Assembly (NCBI RefSeq): GCF_003573695.1
Contig: NC_039358.1
Coordinates: 196,133,192 to 196,197,191 of the forward strand
Length of the DNA: 64,000 bases
Reading direction: 5' to 3'
From: Papaver somniferum
Taxonomy: Eukaryota > Streptophyta > Magnoliopsida > Ranunculales > Papaveraceae
Shown here: positions 22,451-34,850 of the stretch, piece after piece
Numbering within the stretch: the stretch's first letter is position 1
Layout of the letters: each line of letters begins with the position of its first letter
Notes under the pieces: generated by a model
Databases searched by the model: none
The model's input: the letters and a program-made list of their open reading frames with translations, nothing else
What the model was told of the DNA's origin: nothing
Made by a program: the position numbers and the translations under genes

Positions 22451-24254
22451 CGAAATTCAGGATGATTCTGATTTCAAACTTAGCTGGATACATCATCAAA
22501 ATCGATAAATATGAAGCTCAGTGTTGATTCGAACTTCAAATGTGGTATAACAACATACAAACTATGAGCCAGGAATCTCCGGTAAGGTTCTGACTTCAAA
22601 CTTAGCATAATACATCAGCGAAATCGATAAATATGAAGCTTAGTGTTGATTCGAACTTCAAATGTGGTATAACGACATACAAATTATGAACTTAGAAGCT
22701 CCGGTAGGGTTCTGACTTCAAACTTAGCATGATACATCAGCGAAATCGATAAATATGAAGCTCGGTGTTGATTCGAACTTCAAATGTGGTATAACGACAT
22801 ACAAATTATGAACTTAGAAGCTTCGGGATGATTCTGACTTCAAACTTAGCTGGATACATCATAATAGTCGATAAATATGAAGCTCAGTGTTGATTCGAAC
22901 TTCAAATGTGGTATAACAACAATACAAACTATGAGTCAAGAAGCTCTGGTAGGGTTCTGACTTCAAACTTAGCATGATACATCAACGAAATCGATAAATA
23001 TGAAGCTCAGTGTTGATTCGAACTTCAAATGTGTTATAACGACATACAAATTATGAACTTAAAAGCTTCAGGAGGGTCCTGACTTCAAACTTAGCATGAT
23101 ACATCATCAAAATCCATAAATATGAAGCTCAATGTTGATTCGAACTTCAAATGTGGTATAACAACATAAAAATTATGAACTTAGAAGCTCCGGTAGGGTT
23201 CTGACTTCAAACTTAGCATGATATATCAGCGAAATCGATAAATATGAAGCTCAATGTTGATTCGAACTTCAAATGTGGTATAACGACATACAAATTATGA
23301 ACTTAGAAGCTTCGGGAGGGTCCTGACTTCAAACTTAGCATGATACATCATCAAAATCGATAAATATGAAGCTCAGTGTTGATTCGAACTTCAAATGTGG
23401 TTTAATGACATACAAATTATGAACTTAGAAGCTTCAGGAGAGTTCTGACTTCAAACTTACCATGATACATCATCGAAATTGATAAATATGAAGCTCAGTG
23501 TTGATTCGAACTTCAAATGTGGTACAACGACATACAAATTATGAACTTAGAAGCTCCGGTAGGGTTCTGACTTCAAACTTAGCATGATAAATCAACGAAA
23601 TCGATAAATATGAAGCTCAGTGTTGATTCAAACTTCAAATGTGGTATAATGACATACAAATTATGAACGTAGAAGCTTCGGGAGGGTCCTGACTTCAAAC
23701 TTAGCATGATACATCATCAAAATCGATAAATATGAAGCTCAGTGTTGATTCGAACTTCAAATGTGGTATAACGACATATAGGTTATGAACTTAGAAGCTT
23801 CGGGAGGGTTCTGACTTCAAAATTAGCTAGATACATCATCAAAATCGATAAATATGAAGCTCGATGTTGATTCGAACTTCAAATGTGGTATGACAACATA
23901 CAAACTATGATCCAAGAATATCCAGGAGGGTTCTAACTTCAAACTTAGCATGATACATCATCGAAATCAATAAATATGAAGCTCGGTGTTGATTCGAACT
24001 TCAAATGTGGTATAACTACATAAAAATTACGAACTTAGAAGCTTCGGGAGGGTTATGACTTCAAACTTAAAAGGATACATCATCAAATTCGAAAAATATG
24101 AAGCTCGGTGTTGATTCGAACTTCAAATGTGGTATGACAACATACAAACTATGATCCAAGAAGCTCCGGGATGGTTCTAACTTCAAACTTAACATGATAC
24201 ATCATCGAAATCGATAAATATGAAGCTCGGTGTTGATTCGTACTTCAAATGTGG
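22451..24254. repeat. Minisatellite, ~122 bp unit, ~15 copies
   Basis: A unit containing GTGTTGATTCGAACTTCAAA and GACTTCAAACTTAGCATGA recurs every 121-123 bp (for example at 22521, 22642, 22765, 22887). Copies differ at a few positions, notably CTCCGGTAGGG versus TTCGGGAGGG, giving at least two subtypes that partly alternate. No reading frame persists. Confidence 0.95.
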
Positions 24255-24404
24255 CCATGAGTGAACTACTATAAGTCGGAAACTTCGTAAGAACGATGAA
24301 TCCATCCATTTACATGTAAGATTCCTTTGGAATATACCCTAAACCTTAAAAATCTATTTTCTGGCATATTAAAAATACATTTACATGTAAGCACCGACGG
24401 TGTG

Positions 24405-24775
24405 TTTCGGAGGAGAGGAGAGGTGTTTTTCGAAGGAGAGGAAGAAAGAAAGAGAGAACCAAATATGAATTAGAGTTTGAGTGGTTGAGGGATACAACCA
24501 ATAATGAAAATTAAAATGATCGACGGACCACATTTTGTTTGATCCACTCATACGGATCAATAAAAAGATCTTGACAGTTGATATTATATTTGGGATGCTC
24601 ATACGGATTGAGAAGCAAGTGTGTTTCTGTTTGTGCTAATACGAACTCATGTATCCGGTTTTGTTATCAACATTCGACACGAAAAAAAATCCAAAAAAAA
24701 ATATTAATAAATTTAAGACATTGTTATCGATATTATGATTAAGAAAATCCAAAAGAATGAATCGGGAAAATGCAG
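24405..24775. repeat. Right flank of minisatellite element
   Basis: Direct-orientation counterpart of 21655-22260. Together they bracket the 122 bp array as if the array had expanded inside one element. Confidence 0.75.
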
Positions 24776-24886
24776 TCTGTCTCTACTTCTATTTCTTCGG
24801 TCTCGATTTAAAAATAGATTCCTGATTATAAATTAGAGCGGACTTGTTACCCGAAACCTACTGTTTGGTTTATACAAGTGCATCTC

Positions 24887-25425
24887 AATCGATCGACCTT
24901 AGTCAATTTCGCCACATAGTTATCTAATAAATAAACCGAATTTTCGTGGCTTCACTTAATTTCACTTGTTATTTGTCAATCTTACCCAATGTCAATCGGC
25001 CTCACTCAGATTTTCCCAAAATCATTAGGTTCTTTATTATCTATCATTTTAATTGAATGTTCACGACCTTAATTAATTAAAGACATTATTTATCAATCTT
25101 GTCCACTATTACTGGATCTCACTCAATTTTTCTTAGATTCCATGAGTTTATATGGTTATCGATCAAATAAACTAAATTTCCTTCGTTTTGACTTAATTTA
25201 ACATGTTATCCATCAATCTCACCCAATATCGTTGGACCTCACTCAGTTTCTCTTAGATAGATTGGTTTATCTATTTATCTATTATTTTAACTGAATGTCC
25301 ATCGACCTTTGTGTATTTCACCCTTTATCTATCAATGTTATCCAATTCGCTCGACCTTACTCAATTTCTTTTACATAAATTGGTTTATCCAGTTATCCAT
25401 TATTTTAACTGAATGTCCTTCAGTA
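24887..25425. repeat. Degenerate tandem repeat, ~119 bp unit, ~4.5 copies
   Basis: The block starting CAATCTTACCCAAT or variants recurs at 24977, 25094, 25214 and 25333. Each is followed by CCTCACTCA.TTT, then a GGTTTAT..A-rich part and TAACTGAATGTCC. Divergence between units is high, so the array is old. It is unrelated in sequence to the 122 bp minisatellite. Confidence 0.85.
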
Positions 25426-26040
25426 GTTCACCGAGGATGGGAACAACCGACAGTAAATCGGGAAAATTGACCAAGGTCCACTGATTTTTTGAAAAAAAGG
25501 AATTAATGATATAATTTTAAAATTTTCAAGGTTTTGATAAAACACCTAAATCAATTTCATGTTAAATCATAGGAAACAGATTTTTCCGATTCTTCCTTTT
25601 CTCTGTCCCAAATATTTTTTAATCACGAAATTAGGATATAAATAGTATTTAAGATCATACAAAATTGTGCTAATTACAAAACGAACAAGGAATACGATTT
25701 TTCAAATTTATCTGGCCAATAGAAAGCCAAGAACTAGGTAATGATTGGAAACAAATTCGATAATTACCTTCGGTTTTCAGTTAGATAGAATTTCGAGTAA
25801 TGCATTAGAAATGGACGGGAATGAACAAGTGAATTATTATCGTAGAAAATATGTAGAACATATAAATTTTGGATTGAATACTACGAATGTGTATAAATAA
25901 ATTGAATGAAAATGATTAGAAAAATGAGAAAGAATGGGAAACCCACCTCGTAAAATTACTATAGAACTTCTATTGGAAACCCACCTCGTAAAATTTCTAC
26001 AAATCAAAATTAAACATCTCAACATCAAACATTAGATTGG
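25426..26040. other. AT-rich intergenic DNA
   Basis: No gene seen. GGAAACCCACCTCGTAAAAT occurs twice, about 38 bp apart (25937 and 25975), a small local duplication. Confidence 0.6.
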
Positions 26041-26392
26041 TGATCGCTTCCCTTTCCCATTATTAGAATCATCCACTTTCCTTTTCTGAATTGGTGGTCG
26101 CTATACCTTGGTTGCTCAGACAGGTTTTTAGCAGCCAAACATATTTTGAATTGCTGATACATGGTAGCTTGAAGTAAATAGCTACTAACCTACTATTTCA
26201 CTCGCTATGTAGTACTGGGAAAAATGATGGAGCAACCCACAAATTTAATTAGTAGCTACGATTTAATGGGAGCATGTTAATAGCATCCAAAGTTTTTGGT
26301 AATTGCAAACATGGTTGTTTAACTATTAAAGCGACCAAAAGTTTGAGATCTTGCTAAGATTTTGGTCGCTTAAACCAAGTTTTCTTGTAGTG
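26041..26392 (+). mobile_element. CACTA-type transposon end
   Basis: The segment ends TTTTCTTGTAGTG, the reverse complement of CACTACAAGAAAA, the canonical plant CACTA (En/Spm) terminus. A 12 bp perfect inverted repeat (AAGCGACCAAAA at 26329-26340, TTTTGGTCGCTT at 26360-26371) sits just inside, like a subterminal repeat. The final TG is also the first TG of the gypsy LTR that starts at 26391. No partner terminus or transposase was found in the window; the left limit is arbitrary. Confidence 0.6.
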
Positions 26393-27081
26393 TCTCAGTC
26401 GAGGCAACTGCACAAGCGCCACATGAATGACGCGTGTATGTAAAGGTCTAATCTGCTCAGACGGTCAAGTCTAAAAATCAAGATCGCATTTAATGAAGGA
26501 TAAGAACATGACTTGGGTAGTTGGGTATCGTGACAGAAGACTTGGACGATCTATACTACGACCCAGAGGCGATGGAGCACGAGGTTCTCCACAGAAGGGA
26601 AACACGATCCAAGGGAAAGAAAGACAACTCGTAGGGAGGACCAAGTATGCCTTCGCGAGGGACGGCATAGAACGAGTCTGAAGGAGCCAGGACGATGGAT
26701 GACAGCTCACCCAGCTCGGACGATCAAGCGACTACGAGTTTATTTTGTCTATAAATACCAGTCCATGTACCAGGAGGTGGACAACTTATGTAATCTTAGA
26801 TGGTTTTTCTACAGAGAATTCCTGAGAGGGACTTAGATAGAGAGAAAGTGAGAAATCTAGAAGAGATATGTAACACTTTCAAAGGTAAGACCTTATAATC
26901 AATAAGAAAACATCTTCTTCTCCATTGACGTAGGTCTTCATGTCCGAACCACGTTATATGCTTGTGTTAATCTTTACATTTCATGTTATTTACATCTTGT
27001 TCATGATGAATCTTGTATGTTTAAGTGGTTTTAAGTCTTTAATCTTACTTGGGTGTAGTAGTCAGAAAATATGCAACTACA
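26391..27081 (+). repeat. 5' LTR of Tat-like element
   Basis: Begins TGTCTCAGTCGAGG and ends GCAACTACA. Contains CTATAAATACC at ~26750, a TATA-type promoter. Same length and order as 34851-35541. Confidence 0.93.
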
Positions 27082-27084
27082 TTT

Positions 27085-27100
27085 TGGCTCTAGAAACAGG
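27085..27100 (+). promoter_or_regulatory. Candidate primer-binding site
   Basis: TGGCTCTAGAAACAG begins three bases after the 5' LTR, the place and first bases expected of a tRNA primer site. I could not match it to a particular tRNA. Confidence 0.35.
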
Positions 27101-27966
27101 GAGGTATGAAGATCTAATCTACCTCCCTAACAACAACTCTATATTGTTTTCATAATCTCTGTAAGAGAAGTGTTTTCACACTACAAAGTAGATTTCTGTT
27201 GAGATGAATGAGTAGATCTCGGACTCAAAAATGATCTTCACGATCTAAGAAGTCTTGGAGAACCTCAAGATCAACAGATCTACATTTTTTCACTAATTTT
27301 ATTTAAGATTTCTTGTTATTTTCAAGATTTTCAAAGTTTTCCTCAAGTAGCTCAGGAGAGTTGTAGATCGGAGTAAACATGGAGCTCTAAATGCTTCGGT
27401 GCTCAAACAATCTCCTCCATGAAAGAGCTGGAAAAGATGCTAGTCAGTAGACTACATAAGGAAGCAATCACCTTATGAGAGTTGAAAAAGACAAACTTTT
27501 CTTGATGTTCATCATCAAACTCGTCATAATCTCGGAATCTCCTTCTTAAGAATTTGAATTTAAGTCAAGGGGAGGAATTAATGAGTATATAATCAGTCAT
27601 CAAAATCAAAATTTTGTTTGATGTCATAAGTTAAAAGATGAAGAGATATATTTCCTAGAATGGGAAAACATACTCAATCGTCATAATTAGATTCTTTCCC
27701 TACAGGGGTATGGCGTGTTGAGGGAGATATTTCCTCGAAAAAAGAGGTCTGGGAAAAACACCTTTTATCCATCATCAACACCTCATGCAAACAGGGATGT
27801 TTTGACATTTTCACATGTCTCCAAAATCTACTACAAAGTCTTCCTGTACTAAACTGTCCAGTGTGAACTGTGACTTAGTAATTGCACGTGACCTGCAAAT
27901 GTAGGGTTCCACTTTTCTAAAAGAAAAGACAAATTAAGTATTATTGCGTATGTTGCAGGGAAGGTA
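27101..27966 (+). other. Untranslated leader of the Tat-like element
   Basis: About 0.87 kb between primer site and gag. No protein frame of interest; consistent with the long leaders of this lineage. Confidence 0.6.
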
Positions 27967-28710
27967 ATGGTGACGAGACGATCTACTCGTGCGAGCCAAG
28001 GAGAAAATGGTGGAGCCCAAACAGAAGGACTCAACGATATGGAGCCAGGCGAGCCCTTGATCCTAAGCGAGGGACAACCCGATGATCAATATCGGGAAGG
28101 ACTAACTGATAATTCTAGCTTCGAAGGAGAGGGAAACCCCTTCGAGAAGCGTGAAGATATTCGTCTTACTCATCCAGGAGGGTTGAACTTCTTGCCGAGA
28201 CAAGCAGCAAATGGTGAGGTCAAGAAAGACAACCCTTCAGACCTCGCCGATGCTACAATTGCAGCCATCCTGAAAACCCAAAAGGCACAGGATGAGAGAA
28301 TGATGAACTTAGAAAGGCGCAATAGAAAGCTAGAACATAGTAACCGCATGTTACAAATCAAAGTAACAAAGAAGGTACCACTCACCACCAGTGAAGAAAT
28401 CCCGGAGGAGGAAAACCCTTTCGAGCATCAGCAAGACGATAAACGAATTAACATCCCCGACACCTCGAATGAGGAAACATCAGATCGATTTCCTAAGGGA
28501 AGTAGAGGTGTACCCGACCACGAGGGTAACCTATCCGAAGGGTCATCAGACGTTGACCCCAAACACAGACGAAACAAGAACCGAATCGACGAAGTAAATG
28601 TTGACTGCGAGACTGAGAATCTCGCATCCACAATCCCAAAGAGAGGTGAGCACTCGAGGTCAACTCGCTCTAAGATTGTGTCATACGTTGAAAATCAGAC
28701 GATGACCTAG
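27967..28710 (+). pseudogene. Tat-like gag, N-terminal part
   Basis: 247 codons opening MVTRRSTRASQGENGG. Highly charged and low in hydrophobics, with a coiled-coil-like stretch (~107-135, ERMMNLERRNRKLEHSNRML). This matches the variable N-terminal region of Tat-type gag. It ends at an early stop (28708). The conserved capsid-like core that should follow is missing apart from HLRTYRMTL at ~28905. Confidence 0.6.
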
Positions 28711-28862
28711 GGCGATCAAGGCATCGCCCCCATGAACCATATTTCTCGCCCGAGAGAGCTCTGGGAAGGAGAAAGAAGGCCGAAACCAGGCAAGAAGAAG
28801 GACAATCTCCCTTATCCGAAAATCTATCAAGATTACCCTTCCCTAGAAAATACCCCCCACCG

Positions 28863-29627
28863 GTGTACACGCCCCCGTTCACAGGAACAAGAGACGCAAT
28901 CGAGCACCTTAGAACTTATCGTATGACACTGACCTCTGGAGCACCCATATATCGTATGGAGACCTTCCCCGAGGCACGATACTTAGACTGTAACACCATA
29001 TCTCACTCGGCGATGACCACCCCCGTCCGAGAAGGAAATATCACTGGACGACTTCACAAACAAAATTTCAACGACGATGAAGTCTTCAGTACATCCAGAG
29101 AACCTAAATTGGAGGAATGGATGAAACTTCCCATTACCTTTGCAGCCTCAGAAGCACCAGAAGGAGGACAAAACCATAGCGACCCACTAGTGGTTACGAT
29201 GGTCATCGGACTCCCTGAGCCCGAAGGCGAGGAGACAAAAACCAAGGCACTCCCATGGGGGATGTCCAGAATTTTGATCGATGGTGGCAGTTCAGTGAAG
29301 ATCTTATTCTATGAAACATTTAAACAAATGGGTCTCACAGACGTATGTCTCGCCTCCACTTACAACATATTTGGCTTCAACGAATCACCAACCCGCCCAA
29401 AAGGTGAAATAACGCTATAAGTTCGGGTGGGAAAGATCCTCACCCTAACCACCTTCTGTGTGGTAGATGTACTATCACCTTACACCGCCATTGTAGGACG
29501 ATCCTGGGTCCACGGAATCAAAGGAGTGGCCTCGACTTACCATCAAAGGCTAAGGTTTCCTACGCCTGACGGAGTGGAAGAAATCATTGGAGATACTACT
29601 GAAGCAAAATGCTTCTACAAGACATAA
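28863..29627 (+). pseudogene. Gag remnant plus aspartic protease of Tat-like element
   Basis: The frame carries a short gag-core vestige (AIEHLRTYRMTLTSG) and jumps within ~20 residues to the region before protease (PITFAASEAPEGG). The protease follows: RILIDGGSSVKILFYETF. The catalytic D-T/S-G triad reads DGG, a substitution expected to disable cleavage. A TAA at 29418-29420 interrupts the frame, most simply a CAA to TAA change. The same frame then continues VRVGKILTLTTFCVVD, the second half of the protease (~29421-29627). Confidence 0.75.
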
Positions 29628-29685
29628 GTTCAATACGGAGATAACAAAATAAACTCTGCCAGAGCAAAAAAGAAGCGAGCTAAGA

Positions 29686-31631
29686 ATGCCAAAAATCAGG
29701 CCGAAATCGATGCTTACATATCCAGAACGAATAAGGGGAGACGATCAGCTATCGAACTCGCAATGGACAGTAGCGTCCCACCGTCTCACCCATGGGACCC
29801 ATACAAAACCTCTCCGATGTAGGAGAATTAAAATCAAATTTCTCGGCTTCGGAGCCAACCAAAGAAGTCAACATCAGAACACCCGAAAATCGGGTATGGT
29901 AAAAATAAGGACACTCCTCAGCAAAGAAGAAGAAGAAGAGAAGCTAATACAAGTTCTAAGGGAATATTCCGATGTCTTCGTGTGGCGTATGGAAGATATG
30001 CCAGGAATATACCCCGAAGTGTGCTGTCATCATCTGAAAATTGACCCAAACCACAAGCCCATGCGGCAAAAAATGAGAAGAGGGACACCAGAATACCACG
30101 AAGCCATCCAGAAAGATCTAAAGAAAATGGAAGCTTCAGGGGTGATAAGAGAAGTCCACTACCCAACATGGATATCTAACATGGTGATCGTGCCAAAGAA
30201 AAATGGAGGAGTAAGGATCTATATCGACTTTAGCTACCTTAATAAAGCTTTCCCCAAGGACAGCTTCACACTCCCTAACATAGACCAGCTTGTAGAAGCA
30301 ACCTCAGGATACAGATTGCTGTCTCTGATGGACGAATACTCTGGTTATAACCAGATCCCCCTCGCTAGGAAGATCAAGAACATACCGCTTTCTTCACCCC
30401 TCGTGGCCTATACTGCTCTACCAAGATGCCATTCGGGTTAAAAAATGCAGGGGCCACCTACCAAAGAATGGTGGAAAAGATGTTTGATGGTTGGATACAC
30501 AAAACCCTAGAGGTATACGTAGACGACATGCTTGTTAAGAGCAAACTCCCACAAGATCATGCACAAGATCTCCGAGAAATATTCGCACAAATGAGAAAAT
30601 TTAACATGAAGATCAATCCCGCAAAATATGCCTTCGGAGTAACCTCAGGCAAATTCTTGGGCTATTTGGTCACCAAACGAGGAATCGAAGTCGACCCCGA
30701 GAAGGTACGGGCCATATTGGAAATGCCTTCCCCAGCCACGGTCAAGGATGTGCAAAGACTGAATGGTCGACTGGCATCCTTGGGCAGATTCATTGCCCGA
30801 TCTTCTGACAAATGCAAAGACTTCTTCAACACCTTAAAGAAGGGTGAAAAGTTTTCTTGGACTAGTGCTTGTGAGGAAGCCTTTCAAAAAATCAAGGAAC
30901 ATCTGGCAACCTTTCCAATCCTCCAAAAGCCTAACCAAGGTGAAAACCTCTACCTCTACCTATCAGCAACCAATACTTCGATTAGTGCAGTACTCACTCG
31001 CATAGAAGCAGATGCGGAACAACCAATATATTTCATCAGCAAAACTTTGACGTCAGCTGAGAAAAACTATTCAAAGATCGAGAAGATGGTGCTATCTATA
31101 GTCTACATAACACAGAAGCTGCGTACTTATTTTCATGCGCACACTGTAATAGTCATCACTAAAGCCCCCATAGAGTCCGTGTTAGACCATGCCGACAGAG
31201 TAGGTAGAATCTCCAAATGGGGGGCCCAAATCAAACAATTCGGTGTCAAACACCAATCCCAGACAACTATCAAGACCCAGGTAGTCGCAGATTTCTTAGC
31301 GGATTTCCCAATGGACGATACTGATAAGATTGAAGAAATCCCGGGGATGGAAGACGAGTTAGAGTATCCTCCCGAACTACTTTGCTCCGAAGACCCCAAC
31401 CGATGGGAGGTCTTCGTTGACAGGTCGTGTAACTCGGAAGGATCAGGTATCAGAATGGTTTTTACAACCCCCATTGGTCGAAGGATAGTCTATAGATTAA
31501 GGCTCGAATTCCCTGCCACTAACAATATAATCGAATACGATGCAATAATACATTACCTCCGAGTCATTATCGCGTTGGGCATCCATAATGTGCGTCTCAC
31601 AAGCGATTCACAACTTGTTATCCGCAGATAG
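29686..31631 (+). pseudogene. Reverse transcriptase, RNase H and second RNase H of Tat-like element
   Basis: The RT starts with VLREYSDVFVWRMEDMPGI and RIYIDFSYLNKAFPKDSF. A one-base loss near 30369 shifts the frame; the read-on is MPFGLKNAGATYQRM and the catalytic YVDDM at 30516. RNase H follows (ISKTLTSAEKNYSKIEK). A tether region ends in QVVADFLADFP, then a second RNase H (WEVFVDRSCNSEGSG, NNIIEYDA, LTSDSQLVI). That second domain is the additional RNase H typical of Tat elements. Its DED-type acidic positions are mostly present. It breaks at a stop (31629) with a ~2-base deletion shortly after. Confidence 0.9.
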
Positions 31632-31660
31632 ATGGAACGTACCAAGCCTCGGATCCATGT

Positions 31661-33139
31661 ATGCAGCGATACCTTCAACTCTCTAAGCACTATATCGAGC
31701 AGATACCAAACATCACGTTCAGCCACTTAAACCGAATCAACAACAGATATGCTAATGCCTTAGCATTCATAGCTTCCATGATAGTTAGCCCCGAAGCTAC
31801 CAATATCAGAATCGAAAAGGTTCTGCTCCCCTCCATCCCATTGGAAGGAAACATGGACATCCTCGATGTCGACTCAATAGCCCAGGAGGAAAGTCCGCCA
31901 GAGGATGACTGGAGGACGCCCATCATCCAGTATCTAGCTAACAGACACCTCCCCAACGATCAATTAATCGCACACAAGATAATATAAAGGTCTGGGAACT
32001 ACCAACTTCGGGATGGCGTGTTATACAAACAATCCTACCTTGGGCCTCTCCTCAGATGTCTCTCATTTGCGGAAGGACAAACCATACTAAAAGAAATACA
32101 CCATGGTTACGCATGAAACCATAGTGGAGGACGATCCCTCGCTCACAAAGCAAGACTACAGGGGTATTTTTGGCCTCGCATGAACGAGGACTCGAAGCAC
32201 ATGGAAAAAATTTGCATAGAGTGCCTAAAATTTGGCAAAAGAAGACATGCACCTTCAATGGACTTAAAGTCCGTCCTAAGTCCTTGGCCATTCGCCAAAT
32301 GGGGGGTGGATATTGTCGTACCCCTAAGAGCCGGTACTGGACAACAGAAGTATTTAATCGTGGCCACATACTACTTCACTAAATGGGTGGAGGCCTCGGC
32401 TTTAAGACACATAAGAGACCATGATGTCTTTAAATTTCTCTTCGAGCATATTATATGCCGATTCGGTATCCCGACCTCCATTGTATCTGATAATGGGGCA
32501 CAACTCCGAGGGAAAAACATCGATCTCCTCTTCAATTGTTTCAAGATCAGAAAAAAAAAATCTACTCCAATCTATCCTGAGAGCAATGGACAGGCAGAGG
32601 CCACAAACAAAACTATCGCCGACATCCTCAAGAAGAAACTTGACGGATATGGAGCTAGTTGGAGTGAACAACTACACAACGTCCTATGGGCCTATCGAAC
32701 CACAAAAAGGGAAGCCACATGAATGTCTCCCTTCTCCCTCACATATGGCACAGAGGCCATCATACCAACAGAAGCCATGATCCCCACAACGAAAACCGAG
32801 GCATGGGAGAAAAATATGACCTCGGACATGATACTCTCCAAGATGGACGATTTGGAAGAAAACAGAGAAATTGCTCTCCAAACAATAGAAAATTATCACA
32901 GAAAATTGGATCGGGAATACAACAAACATGTTCACCAGAGAAAATTCAGCCCAGACGATAAAGTCTGGCGCGAGATTTCTCCCTACCAACGCGAGTCGGG
33001 AAAATTTGCACCCGTATGGGAAGGACCACTAACAGTCCTCGCTAAGGCAGGGGATGGAGCATAGAGATTGCTCAAATCCAACGACGAAGAACTTGAACGC
33101 CCATGGAACATCAAATACCTAAAATCTTACAACGCTTAG
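31661..33139 (+). pseudogene. Integrase region of Tat-like element
   Basis: One reading frame with four in-frame stops (TAA 31985, TGA 32114, TGA 32720, TAG 33062). It begins with the end of the extra RNase H (HLNRINNRYANALA). The zinc-binding part follows (HHGYA, NHSGGRSLAHK, and CIEC at ~32213). The catalytic core has Asp at 32309, Asp in SDNG at 32489 and Glu in NGQAE at 32597, spaced as DD35E. The C-terminal domain is GKFAPVWEGPLTVL. The frame ends at 33137-33139. All catalytic residues survive; the stops inactivate it. Confidence 0.88.
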
Positions 33140-34850
33140 GAAAACCGTCCAACGGTCCTAGAATAGGGCACGATCCCTACTTGTACACAAGTCATAGAAC
33201 CTTCCTGGAATGTACTCAGAGCTTAACAAGATCTCTTTTGACAAATAATAAAATCGCTTCTTTGTGTTCATTTCGTTGTTTTTTTTTGCTTTGTTTATTT
33301 GATTTACTTTTATTCTTTTTTATTTTGTTTTCCTTTTTGTTTTTTGTTAATTACTTCATCCCATACTTGCATACAACAAAAGCCCATACACCACTATGGC
33401 ACGGTGCTAGCCACACCTTCCATTCTACACAAAATGATGCAGGTACATTACCTAAGCTACCCGACACAGACACAAACCTAAGGTAATGCCATCGCGATCA
33501 CGAAATCGAATGATGTCCTCTACAACAAGAGATATCCATAATTGAGATGCCTGCTCCTGGCCGGGGAAAGTATCACTCGACCGAGGTACCACCCTCCAAG
33601 CCATATGGGGTAAATCTAGTCCCAAATAGGGAACCAAATTTTTTTTTTTTTGGGAAAGCGCGAAGGAAAAAATCCTATGTATAAACTTCCAATACTATAA
33701 GCGGTGCCTTATCCAAACACAGGAACTGATCACTCCTTGGCTTTGACATCCATGATCGGATCAATATTACATATGGTCATTCCACCTAGCCACACAATTC
33801 GCACAAAGTAATCAAATAAAAAAACTATGAACAGTACAGAGCTACAACTTACACGATGCCTTCGGACAAGAACATCGCGCTCGCGCCGCAACTGGAGCAA
33901 CAAGTTCCTCGCCTACTTGTTCCTCGTCCGAGGAAGCATTCATTAGAAGGAGCACAACCAACCATTCTCTTCACACATACCCTGGACTGGAGCAAACCAC
34001 AAATCGATTTCCCACCTCTTTAAGCATATGACAATCCTCCGGTGCTACGACATAAAACAGGGGCAAGGTATATATATATATATAAGTTTGAAAACAGAAA
34101 TAGTATTTTATACCCTAGCACCTCCGCACATCATACAGTGTTCCCAAGGCCAATCGTAAGAAGAAACAAAACACACGAAGTGTTTCGAAGCTTGCCCGTA
34201 GAAGGAAAATCAGTGATAAATACAAGATCCCGTAACAGGAGGTGCAGTCACTTGACGAACAGACGAGACTAAAGATGTCATGTGAAAAGATAGGTCTCTC
34301 TGAGAAAACATTGGTGATGATCTAGAACAGGATCAAGAAAAAACGAAGCACTACATGAATGAGACGACATACCCGTCATGGTAAAAAATACACGAATAGC
34401 TACCTTGTTCCCATGGAGGACGAGGAGGAAAAAATTTAGCGTACATCGGAGAAAAGAATGAAGGAGACCATACCCTCGTCACAAAAAGACTCTTCTTAAA
34501 TAGAAGAGAAAATCTTTGGAAAACTAACTAGATTTCCCAAAACCCAAGAAGGTCAAAGGCGCGACAAGCTAGACGATAAAAATTCCGGTGGAAAAGTACA
34601 AAATAAAAGACATCTTGTTCCCAGAAAATCTGAGAGAACCAATAACTTAAAACGGGCTGACAGGTACACGTGCCGGAAAAAGTGGGACAGTTACACAGTT
34701 TTCTTCCCATCATGCCATAGGCAAGTTGCAAAGAAAAGGAGAAAAATGTGTGGATAAAATACCCGATGGCCACGTGTCGACATCCCAAGGGATGAATATA
34801 TGATGAGATGATGAGGTTGGAGTACCAAATCACTCGATGAGAGAAGGATT
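33140..34850 (+). other. 3' untranslated region of Tat-like element, with purine tract
   Basis: 1.7 kb without a meaningful frame. Contains T-rich runs (33270-33350) and a (TA)n run at ~34067. It ends in GATGAGAGAAGGATT directly before the 3' LTR, a plausible polypurine tract (GAGAGAAGGA). Confidence 0.6.

Noticed and set aside
26471..26710. Frames of 62-79 codons recurring at 34931-35170
   Set aside because: They lie in both LTRs of the Tat-like element; conserved only because LTRs are copies.
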